A DNA stretch of 38,948 bases from contig JBAXIG010000008.1 of NCBI GenBank assembly GCA_037138535.1, positions 1 to 38,948 on the forward strand. The letters run 5' to 3'. Each line of letters opens with the position of its first letter. Within the stretch, counting starts at the first letter, position 1. Position numbers and translations under genes: made by a program. This DNA is from GCA-2737595 sp037138535. GTDB lineage: Bacteria; Actinomycetota; Actinomycetes; Nanopelagicales; Nanopelagicaceae. Of the stretch, positions 29,016-36,059 are shown piece by piece. The notes beneath the pieces are model-generated. The model had not been told where the DNA came from and made no database searches. It saw nothing but the letters and a program-made list of their open reading frames with translations.

Positions 29016-30368
29016 GTGAAGAAGAAAGAAGCAGTCGCACTCGTTACCGCCGAGGATATTCGTATCGTCCGTTTTCTATATTGCGACCCCTCAGGAGTAA
29101 TCCGTGGAAAGACCGTTCACGGCTCGCAATTTGCTGGAAAAATCACCGAGGGTGTGGGACTTACCCGCGCCCAGAACGCCGTCAATCTCTTTGAAGATTT
29201 GATTCCAGTAGATGGCATGGAACCCACAGGTGAAGTACGCATCATCCCAGACCTTGATTCACTCACTATTTTGCCATGGGTAAATAAGACCGTCGGAGTT
29301 TTCTGTGACTTAAAAGAACAAGATGGGAGCGAGTGGGGTGGTTGCACTCGCACGGTACTCAAGCGAGCAATTGCTCATGCCGCTGAACTCGATATCGATG
29401 TTATGGCCGCATTCGAAACTGAGTTCTACATTGCCGAAGAAGGCCGTGATGGTCCAATACCTTGGCAAAATGGTCCAGTTTATTCAAGCTCTGGATTAGA
29501 TCGAGCAAGTTCTGTCGTGTATGACATCGTCGATAATCTTGTTGCTCAAGGAATTACTGTTGAGCAGGCAATTAACGAATACGGCCCAGGTCAACAAGAA
29601 ATTGCTATTAAATACGATGAAGCTTTGCGTGCCGCTGATTTACACCTCAAGTTTCGTGACACCGTCCGCGGAACAACCGAGGTTCAACATGGCTTGCTCG
29701 CTTCGCTAGCACCGAAACCTTTTGCTGATGGCATAGGATCTGGTGCGCACTTGCATTTTTCTCTGTGGTCTAAGTCAAAGGGAATCAACCTGCTCTACAA
29801 CGCAGATGAACCAACTAAGCTTTCAGACTTTGGAAAATCATTTGTTGCTGGAGTCCTTGACCATCTTCCTGCTCTACTCGCGCTCACTTGTCCTTCATAC
29901 GTTTCCTACCATCGTCTCAAGCCACATTCCTGGGCTGGAAACACGATTTCCTGGGGTTATGACAATCGTGAATGTGCCGTTCGCGTTGCAAGTCCATTTA
30001 CCGGCCGTGAAATGGAATCAATTAATCTTGAATTGAAAACTTGCGACGGATCAGCAAATCCGTATCTAGCACTCGCCGGTTTGATATTGGCAGGGCTAGA
30101 TGGCGTCAAGAGAAATCTACAACCACCCACTCCGGCACATCGCGATCCGGTCTTTCTCACAGAACAAGAACGCGCTGCCTGCAATATTCGCCCTCTTCCC
30201 GCCTCTCAGTTAGAGGCGCTCTCCGCCTTAGAAGCCGATTCAATACTTACCGAAGGACTTGGAGAGCTCATGACGAGGGCATATCTAGCCACCCGAAGAG
30301 CCGAAAATGAAAAAGCTACTCGTCTGGGTGATGAATGGGCACGCTTGTATACCTTCTCAACCTTCTGA
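29016..30368 (+). CDS. glutamine synthetase-like gamma-glutamyl ligase (GS family, non-canonical)
   Basis: Protein of 450 residues of the glutamine synthetase fold. Metal ligands Glu134 and Glu136 (AAFETEFY), Glu188 and Glu195 in NEYGPGQQEIAI, His245 in GSGAHLHFSL, and Arg323 in NRECAVRV are all present, so ligation chemistry is intact. The ammonia-pocket loop reads CDPSG instead of DGSS, and the adenylylation tyrosine region of GlnA is not recognisable. These points and the gene context suggest ligation of glutamate to an amine (polyamine, alkylamine or ethanolamine type) rather than to ammonia. GTG 29016 follows AGGAG by 5 nt. It leads the amine-metabolism cluster. A housekeeping GlnA is not in the window. 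Confidence 0.88.
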   Translation: MKKKEAVALVTAEDIRIVRFLYCDPSGVIRGKTVHGSQFAGKITEGVGLTRAQNAVNLFEDLIPVDGMEPTGEVRIIPDLDSLTILPWVNKTVGVFCDLKEQDGSEWGGCTRTVLKRAIAHAAELDIDVMAAFETEFYIAEEGRDGPIPWQNGPVYSSSGLDRASSVVYDIVDNLVAQGITVEQAINEYGPGQQEIAIKYDEALRAADLHLKFRDTVRGTTEVQHGLLASLAPKPFADGIGSGAHLHFSLWSKSKGINLLYNADEPTKLSDFGKSFVAGVLDHLPALLALTCPSYVSYHRLKPHSWAGNTISWGYDNRECAVRVASPFTGREMESINLELKTCDGSANPYLALAGLILAGLDGVKRNLQPPTPAHRDPVFLTEQERAACNIRPLPASQLEALSALEADSILTEGLGELMTRAYLATRRAENEKATRLGDEWARLYTFSTF

Positions 30369-30373
30369 TCACC

Positions 30374-30379
30374 TAAGAT
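30374..30379 (+). promoter_or_regulatory. -10 hexamer TAAGAT for the amidotransferase gene
   Basis: TAAGAT ends 7 nt before ATG 30387 with no Shine-Dalgarno between. It lies in the 18-bp gap after the GS-like gene, so the amidotransferase can be expressed from both its own and the upstream promoter. Confidence 0.5.
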
Positions 30380-30386
30380 CTCATTT

Positions 30387-31133
30387 ATGTGTCGACTCTT
30401 TGCATGGCATTCTCCGAATCCCATTTCAACGTCAGAGGCGCTTGGGAGCGACCAACCCCATCTCATCGAGCTCAGTCGTCAGCACGAGCATGGTTGGGGA
30501 ATGGCATGGTGTGATGAACATGGTCAGGTCCTTCGGCATCGCGACGAAGAGGCAGCCTTTAAGGCACCGACAGTTGATATTGCAAAAAGTACAGACGCAA
30601 TCGTGCATCTTCGTTGGGCCACCGAAAATATCCCAGTCTGTATTCCAAATACACACCCATTTATTAAAGCAACGCCACTCGGCGAAATGGCCTTCATTCA
30701 CAATGGTGGAATTACTCGCGGCCCACTGCTGCGATCCCTCATTGATAACGATATTTTTGAAGAGCTAGAAGGGGAAGGCGACTCTGAGCAATACTTCGGC
30801 GCGATCATCACCAAACTAAGAAGTAATGGTGGCGATCTAGTCGGTGCTTATCGCGATTTTCTTGCTGAGGTAAGTGCTGTTGAATACTCGAGCTTGAACG
30901 CCTTCATTCTCACTACCGACCGCCTATCGGTAATTTCTGCGTACCGTCCCGAGAAACGACCAAGTTCACAGCCCGAGGATTACTACGACCTCTCCTGGGA
31001 TACAGATCCCCGGGGCGTCACTTCAATCTGGTCAAGTGCAGTACGTACGCGCCCAGGCCAACCCGTTGCGAACTACTCTTTGCTAGAAGTTGACCGCGCC
31101 ACCGGTGCAGTCACCCACCAGCTCCTCCGTTAA
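30387..31133 (+). CDS. class II (Ntn) glutamine amidotransferase-like protein
   Basis: Protein of 248 residues with Cys2 as catalytic nucleophile after Met removal (MCRLFAWHS), then SRQHEHGWGMAW, HLRWATEN and FIHNGGI, the GATase-II motif set. It resembles the YafJ/EgtC group; EgtC removes the glutamyl group in ergothioneine synthesis, but no other Egt gene is nearby. Beside a GS-like ligase, hydrolysis of a gamma-glutamyl amide made by that ligase is a reasonable role (inference). ATG 30387 is leaderless behind TAAGAT. It is followed by a 178-bp regulatory-looking gap and the APC permease. Confidence 0.85.
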   Translation: MCRLFAWHSPNPISTSEALGSDQPHLIELSRQHEHGWGMAWCDEHGQVLRHRDEEAAFKAPTVDIAKSTDAIVHLRWATENIPVCIPNTHPFIKATPLGEMAFIHNGGITRGPLLRSLIDNDIFEELEGEGDSEQYFGAIITKLRSNGGDLVGAYRDFLAEVSAVEYSSLNAFILTTDRLSVISAYRPEKRPSSQPEDYYDLSWDTDPRGVTSIWSSAVRTRPGQPVANYSLLEVDRATGAVTHQLLR

Positions 31134-31135
31134 TC

Positions 31136-31253
31136 TCAACACTTTGTTGAAAATTATCTAAACACACGTAGCACTGCTCAATATTTTCCACTCTTCTGCT
31201 CAATATCTCTAAATACCCCTCCCAAATACCTTCTATTCTTCGCCAAGTTGGCG
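31136..31253. promoter_or_regulatory. APC permease upstream region with two palindromes and a 22-bp-spaced direct repeat
   Basis: The 178-bp gap 31134-31311 is the largest regulatory gap of the right half. It holds TCAACA-CTT-TGTTGA (31136-31150), the direct repeat CTGCTCAATAT at 31174-31184 and 31196-31206 (22 bp apart, two helix turns), a possible -10 TATTCT (31234-31239), and the palindrome CGCCAA-G-TTGGCG (31241-31253) placed at the predicted start site. The layout resembles an operator-controlled promoter. No known regulator is matched with certainty. Confidence 0.45.
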
Positions 31254-31297
31254 ATACTTGAAGAAGTCGGAGGCTATTTCAGCCGCCCGCGAGAGTC

Positions 31298-31303
31298 GAG
31301 GAG
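31298..31303 (+). promoter_or_regulatory. ribosome binding site GAGGAG deciding the APC permease start
   Basis: GAGGAG ends 8 nt before ATG 31312. The frame is open further back to a TTG at 31258, but no ribosome site precedes it and the extra residues are not hydrophobic, so 31312 is used. Confidence 0.65.
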
Positions 31304-31311
31304 CTGCGTTC

Positions 31312-32766
31312 ATGCACCAAACCGATCAAAAACTTTCTAAGAGCCTCACCATCTGGGAGGTCGTCGGCATTTCGATTGCACTGATGGCGCCATCGATGGC
31401 GGCAAATATCAATCCACAAGGCCCTGCGAGCGTTGTCGGCACCGCCGTTCCGCTCGCTTTCCTTATCGCCGCTATCGGCATCGTTTTAGTGAGCTACGGC
31501 TTTATTCGTCTTACCCAATCTTTCAACCACGCAGGTTCGGTTTATGGATTAGTTGGTAAAACTCTCGGTGCCCGCCCCGGCGTAATTGCAGGCTGGGGTT
31601 TGCTCGGAACTTATACCTTTTACTCCATCGTCAGCACAATGGCCACCGGAGTTTTTGGCTCCGCGCTGCTCAAGCAATTAGGAATCGTTAAAGAACCAGG
31701 GGTTGCGCTTCCCTTCCTCATCGGCGGTCTTGGCTTAGTGGCAATTGTTGCCCTCGCCGTCACCTCGGTGAAGCGCGGAACACGTTTACTCCTCATGGTG
31801 GAAGGTTTAACTGTCGCATTGATCCTGCTCACAGTGATTGTGGTGCTCGTTAAAATTCTTACCGGCAACGCTCCCCACGGAGAAAGTTTCACTATGAGCG
31901 TGTTCACCGTCCCTGCAGGTGCAGACTTCAGCACCGTCTTTCTCGGAGTCGTTTTCGGCTTTCTCTCCTTCGCTGGCTTTGAAGCCGCAGCAACAATGGG
32001 CGAAGAGGCAAACGCCCCACGCCGCGATATTCCCAAGGCGATGCTTGGCGTCGTGATCTTTGGTGGCATTTATTTCACGGTCGTGACTGCCGTTGAAGTG
32101 ATGGGCTTCGGAGCTAACGCCGAAGGTATGAAGAACTTTGTCGGATCGGGTTCTCTCTTGGGCGATTTAGGTAAGGCATATGTGGGTGATTGGCTCGGCG
32201 TAATCATCACCCTTGGTGTCACTATTTCTGCAATGGGTTGTCTACTTGCCTGTGTAGTTGGCGCCGCACGTATGCTCTTCGCTCTCAGTCGTGATGCAGA
32301 ACTTGCCATGTTCTCCAAAGTATCTGCGAAGACTAAAGTTCCCACTACAGCGGTCTATTGGGTCGCCGGCGCTGTTGCAGTTTTCACTATCGCGTGGAGG
32401 CTCATGTTTAATGCCGCCGCCTTCGATGTATTCGTCGGCTCTGGCGTCATTGGAACGTTGATTCTTCTGATTGTGTATGGTTTGGCCACTATCGGAGCTA
32501 TCAAATTCCTCTTCTTCTCAGGAAAACAACGAGTTCCTCAATATGAGATCATCATTCCTCTTCTTGGTCTCCTCATGTTGGGTTACACCTTCTTCCGAAA
32601 TGTATGGCCGCTACCCACCACAGGTGCAGGTCAGGGTTACGACATCATCACGATAGCCTGGCTCCTGATCGGCATAATCGCAGTCTTTGTCGCTCCGAAG
32701 TTAACAAAGAAGATGGGCGATAAAATGAACGCTGATGAAAATCTCATCGAAACAGATATGCAATAA
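31312..32766 (+). CDS. APC-family amino acid/amine permease
   Basis: Membrane transporter of 484 residues with about 12 helices. The N-terminal helix 1 region SIALMAPSMAANINPQGPA and VPLAFLIAAIGIVLVSYGFIRL are typical of the amino acid-polyamine-organocation family, and the central GFLSFAGFEAAATMGEEANAPRRDIPKAM is the conserved APC motif (about residues 215-245). The type looks like amino acid or polyamine importers. Lying between the amidotransferase and the cyclase-family gene and behind a rich regulatory gap, it probably brings in the substrate of this cluster, an amine or glutamyl amide. It ends with a 13-bp tandem duplication overlapping the stop. Confidence 0.88.
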   Translation: MHQTDQKLSKSLTIWEVVGISIALMAPSMAANINPQGPASVVGTAVPLAFLIAAIGIVLVSYGFIRLTQSFNHAGSVYGLVGKTLGARPGVIAGWGLLGTYTFYSIVSTMATGVFGSALLKQLGIVKEPGVALPFLIGGLGLVAIVALAVTSVKRGTRLLLMVEGLTVALILLTVIVVLVKILTGNAPHGESFTMSVFTVPAGADFSTVFLGVVFGFLSFAGFEAAATMGEEANAPRRDIPKAMLGVVIFGGIYFTVVTAVEVMGFGANAEGMKNFVGSGSLLGDLGKAYVGDWLGVIITLGVTISAMGCLLACVVGAARMLFALSRDAELAMFSKVSAKTKVPTTAVYWVAGAVAVFTIAWRLMFNAAAFDVFVGSGVIGTLILLIVYGLATIGAIKFLFFSGKQRVPQYEIIIPLLGLLMLGYTFFRNVWPLPTTGAGQGYDIITIAWLLIGIIAVFVAPKLTKKMGDKMNADENLIETDMQ

Positions 32767-32779
32767 AGATATGCAATAA
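32754..32779. repeat. perfect 13-bp tandem duplication at the APC permease stop
   Basis: AGATATGCAATAA occurs at 32754-32766 and again at 32767-32779 with no mismatch. The first copy supplies the permease stop codon (TAA). The second copy together with the next base gives AATAAT (32775-32780), the hexamer placed 6 nt before the cyclase-family ATG, so the duplication may have created this promoter. Confidence 0.7.
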
Positions 32780-32786
32780 TCAGCGT

Positions 32787-33485
32787 ATGAACAGTAGCTA
32801 CACAGTTGTAGATTTGACCCTGCCGTTGGGCCCGGCCACAGTAATGTGGCCGGGTGCACCGGCGCCTCAAGCGGACACCCTCGTTACTGTCGCTCATGAT
32901 GGATACTTTGCTCGGCTAGTCCATCTCTATGAACATAGCGGCACACATGTAGACGCTCCGTGTCACTTTGTTGAAGGTCACGGAACTGTAGACAAATTGC
33001 CACTTCAGTCATTAATTAGCCCAGCAATTATGATTGATGCATCGGGAGATATCGCCGGTAACCCAGATGGCGCTCTAGAGCTCTCCACAGTTCTTAGATG
33101 GGAAGAGAAGCACGGTCGCATCCCCGACAATTCTGTGATTTTACTTCGAACGGGTTGGGAAGACTTCTATTCAGATCCAGAGAAATATGGCATCCAGAAA
33201 GATGGCATGCACTTCCCTGGCTTTGGCGTCGAAGCAAGTGAGTTTCTTGTTAATGAACGGAAAGTTGTCGGCATCGGCTTAGACACTTTAGGTATTGATC
33301 GGGGTGTCGATACGCATTTCCCGGTTCATTCGAATGTCACACTCCCACACAATGTGTGGCACATCGAAAATCTCACCAATCTCAAGTCGCTGCCGCCCAC
33401 TGGCGCACTTGTTTTTATCGGAGTACTACCGCTGGTAGATGGCTCGGGATCTCCGGCACGCATCCTTGCCATGGTTCCAAAATAA
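32787..33485 (+). CDS. cyclase-family metal hydrolase (kynurenine formamidase-like)
   Basis: Protein of 232 residues of the Cyclase superfamily of manganese/zinc hydrolases, which cleave formamides, cyclic amides and similar bonds. The metal motif HSGTHVDAPCHF (about residues 50-61) is complete, and the second-shell His/Asp appear in GLDTLGIDRGVDTHFPVH. ATG 32787 follows AATAAT by 6 nt. There is no kynurenine pathway in the window; in this cluster a role in opening a cyclic or formylated amine intermediate is a reasonable guess. It converges with the second GS-like gene, 11 bp between stops. Confidence 0.86.
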   Translation: MNSSYTVVDLTLPLGPATVMWPGAPAPQADTLVTVAHDGYFARLVHLYEHSGTHVDAPCHFVEGHGTVDKLPLQSLISPAIMIDASGDIAGNPDGALELSTVLRWEEKHGRIPDNSVILLRTGWEDFYSDPEKYGIQKDGMHFPGFGVEASEFLVNERKVVGIGLDTLGIDRGVDTHFPVHSNVTLPHNVWHIENLTNLKSLPPTGALVFIGVLPLVDGSGSPARILAMVPK

Positions 33486-33496
33486 CCACAGCTCGT

Positions 33497-34810
33497 TTAA
33501 TAAACGCGTGCGTATCTTTCGCATATTTCAACGGGATCCAAGTCGGCCATCAGTCTAACTTCAAGGCGTTTCACCGAAACGTATGAGTCGTACATTATTT
33601 TCGGCATCCACTCTCGCACGATCGAGTCTGCATCCATGAGATCTAAGGCTTCTGTCAAGGATCCTGGCAGAGGGAGAATATGCGACTCCGTGCGCTCTTC
33701 GTCAGTCAACGAGCCGGGATCAACCCCAAGAGCTTGCGGGACCTCGAGCTTCTCTCGAATTCCTTGCAACCCTGCGCGAATAAGCGCCCCTAGAACGATG
33801 TACGGGCTTGCGGTTGCGTCAGGCGCTCGCAATTCCAAATTGTAACCTCTCACTATTTCTGCAGGATCCATAGATGGCGATGGGCAAATGCGAATGGCGG
33901 CCTCTCGATTCTGCACACCAAAGCTTGCATACCCGACCGCCCAATGTTGCGGCCCAAGTCGAAAGTAGGAGACGGGGCTCGGCGAAGTGAGCGCACAGAT
34001 CGCCGGCATATGTCTGACTACCCCTGCAATAAATTGTTGTGTGAGAAGACTCGCATCATGTTTCTCACCAGGACTCGAAGTGACATTCTTTCCATTGGAA
34101 TCTTGAAAACTAAAATGCACATGAGCGCCGTTTCCAATTCCATCGGCTTTAACTTTAGGTGAAAAGGAGGCACGCATACCCAAACGTCGAGCACATTCCC
34201 GGATAACCTCACGAGCGATAATGGCTCTCTCTGCAGCCGCTAATCCCACAGCGGGGCCACAGGTAACCTCGTACTGGTGCTCACCGAATTCTGGTTCTAC
34301 CGTTTCTAGCCCAATGTTGGCTTGGGTTAACGCGTGAGTCATATCCTGAGTGAATTTTGCGACGTTGCGCATGGTTTCAATAGTGAATGAAGGTGCGGCA
34401 GGTAGTGGGTCATCCATCAACATAAATTCATGCTCAAAAGCAGCAATAAATTCGAGACCGGTCTCTGATTTGAAATCCTCTAAGGCGCTCTTCAAGAATC
34501 CACGGGTGCAACAATCCCAATTTTTTCCACCACTTACTTGCGAATCACAGAGATAGAAGTGAAAGGGTGGTGCATCGTCCCAAATATCGATTCTGGTTTT
34601 AGTCGAAGCTATCGGAACTTGCCGTACTTCCAACATGGGGCCCCACGGATTTGGCGCAAGGTCCGGGAAAGGAGATTGCGCTTGACCGGCAACTGCCCAA
34701 CCGAGTCCATGCTCCATCCTGCGATCGAGTTCGGCGAGCGGAACTCCTCTGCAACGCATCAGACCTACATAATCACTCCACGTAAAGAGCACGATCTCGC
34801 CGTTAGTCAC
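33497..34810 (-). CDS. second glutamine synthetase-like protein (FluG-type C-domain homologue)
   Basis: Divergent GS-family protein of 437 residues. Metal residues Glu126 and Glu128 (AAFEHEFM) and His230 in GNGAHVHFSF are kept, and NREAAIRI matches the phosphate-binding Arg. The motif normally NEx2PGQxE is EPEFGEHQYE: both Glu (174, 181) remain, but the Pro-Gly (177-178) is Glu-His. The N-terminal loop is also shortened. It is therefore likely an amine ligase of changed specificity rather than GlnA. GTG 34810 follows AGGAG by 5 nt and is preferred over GTG 34816. It is divergent from an amidohydrolase, the two domains that are fused in fungal FluG. Confidence 0.85.
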   Translation of the reverse strand: MTNGEIVLFTWSDYVGLMRCRGVPLAELDRRMEHGLGWAVAGQAQSPFPDLAPNPWGPMLEVRQVPIASTKTRIDIWDDAPPFHFYLCDSQVSGGKNWDCCTRGFLKSALEDFKSETGLEFIAAFEHEFMLMDDPLPAAPSFTIETMRNVAKFTQDMTHALTQANIGLETVEPEFGEHQYEVTCGPAVGLAAAERAIIAREVIRECARRLGMRASFSPKVKADGIGNGAHVHFSFQDSNGKNVTSSPGEKHDASLLTQQFIAGVVRHMPAICALTSPSPVSYFRLGPQHWAVGYASFGVQNREAAIRICPSPSMDPAEIVRGYNLELRAPDATASPYIVLGALIRAGLQGIREKLEVPQALGVDPGSLTDEERTESHILPLPGSLTEALDLMDADSIVREWMPKIMYDSYVSVKRLEVRLMADLDPVEICERYARVY

Positions 34811-34874
34811 ATGCACTCCTTACGCACCGATAAAAAGTTCACAAACACAGGATCCTTTTTCGCAATCTAGCCGG

Positions 34875-34880
34875 TAGCCT
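34875..34880 (+). promoter_or_regulatory. -10 hexamer TAGCCT for the amidohydrolase
   Basis: TAGCCT ends 7 nt before ATG 34888 and no Shine-Dalgarno intervenes. It lies in the 77-bp gap shared with the divergent GS-like gene, which by contrast has a ribosome site (AGGAG, 34816-34820). Confidence 0.5.
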
Positions 34881-34887
34881 AGCATCC

Positions 34888-36024
34888 ATGACCCAACGAC
34901 TTATAGACCTTGCCGCTGCTATTCCACTCACCGACAATCACTGCCACGGTGTTGTGAGAGGAAATGTAGAGCGTGCAGATTTTGAGATTATTTCTACCGA
35001 ATCTGATTGGCCAGAGCCTCATGGCATGACAATTTTTGATTCACCGGTAGGAATTATGATGCGGTCACTGTGCGCACCTCTGCTTGGTTTACCGAAGCAC
35101 TGTTCTCCTGATGAATACTTTTCACGTAGATACGAGCTTGGGCAAGAAGAAGTCACCAAGATTCTGCTGCCTACAACCGGAATTCAAACTTTTCTTGTAG
35201 ATTCTGGGTTTAAGAGTGACAACGTGCTGCTTCCGCACGAGATGTCCATGATCACTCCAGGAACACGCGCTCGTGAAATTGTTAGGTTAGAGACAGTCGC
35301 CGAAGGAATGGCGCTAAACACATCGGCCGAAACTTTTATTCAAGATTATGCAAACGCTCTCGCGGCTGCTGCAAAAGATGCTGTTGGGTTTAAATCTGTC
35401 ATGGCTTATCGATACGGATTAGATTTTGATCCGAATCGTCCCAGTAAACAAGAAGTAACAAAGGCTGCCGGAGAATGGTTAGCTGAAGTCGCCACACAGA
35501 AGAGGCCCCGGATGAACCATCCGGTTTTACTTCGCCATATTCTTTGGGAGGCGGTTGATTACAAGACTGCCATTCAATTCCATGTCGGCTACGGGGATTC
35601 AGATATCGTGATGCACAGGTGCGATCCCACTCAGATGACCGAGTTCCTACGTATGACTGTCGATCTCGGTGTCAGCATCATGCTCTTGCATTGTTATCCT
35701 TTTGTGCGTGAGGCCGGCTACTTAGCCCAGGTGTATCCGCACGTGTACTTAGATACCGGTGCGGCTGGTCACTGGACGGGCCTTTCGAGCCCCACCATCG
35801 TCGCAGAATCGGTTGAGATGGCACCGATGAGTAAAATTCTCTTTTCATCTGACGCATTTGGCTTACCTGAGCTCTACTTTTTAGGCACGCATGTGTGGAG
35901 AGTCGCTATGGGGAACATTCTTCAGCGATGGGTCGATGCCGATGGCTTGAGTGAGGCGGATGCGGTGAAGTATTTGAATTGGATGGCCACCGAAAACGCT
36001 CACCGCGCATATCGGCTCCTCTAA
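34888..36024 (+). CDS. amidohydrolase-2 family protein (FluG N-domain/nodulin-like)
   Basis: Metal-dependent hydrolase of 378 residues with a TIM-barrel fold. The first metal pair is His18 and His20 in TDNHCHG; further ligands are in IQFHVGYGDSD, MLLHCYPF and the terminal aspartate in LFSSDAFGLPE. The NLLPHEMSM and WRVAMGNILQRWVD segments fit the subgroup found as the N-terminal half of fungal FluG and plant nodulin-6 relatives. The reaction is unknown; cleavage of an amide or decarboxylation are both known in the family. It is leaderless behind TAGCCT. It is divergent from GS-like gene 2 and 35 bp upstream of the N-demethylase-like gene. Confidence 0.88.
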   Translation: MTQRLIDLAAAIPLTDNHCHGVVRGNVERADFEIISTESDWPEPHGMTIFDSPVGIMMRSLCAPLLGLPKHCSPDEYFSRRYELGQEEVTKILLPTTGIQTFLVDSGFKSDNVLLPHEMSMITPGTRAREIVRLETVAEGMALNTSAETFIQDYANALAAAAKDAVGFKSVMAYRYGLDFDPNRPSKQEVTKAAGEWLAEVATQKRPRMNHPVLLRHILWEAVDYKTAIQFHVGYGDSDIVMHRCDPTQMTEFLRMTVDLGVSIMLLHCYPFVREAGYLAQVYPHVYLDTGAAGHWTGLSSPTIVAESVEMAPMSKILFSSDAFGLPELYFLGTHVWRVAMGNILQRWVDADGLSEADAVKYLNWMATENAHRAYRLL

Positions 36025-36046
36025 ACCAATCGTTCTCATTGAGTGA

Positions 36047-36051
36047 AGGAG
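36047..36051 (+). promoter_or_regulatory. ribosome binding site AAGGAG region deciding the N-demethylase start
   Basis: AAGGAG at 36046-36051 ends 8 nt before GTG 36060. The longer frame begins inside the amidohydrolase gene and is not supported. Confidence 0.6.
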
Positions 36052-36059
36052 TATCGCTC

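Noticed and set aside
31136..31150. Intrinsic terminator after the amidotransferase gene
   Set aside because: The stem is only 6 bp, A/T-rich, and no T-tract follows. An operator is at least as likely.
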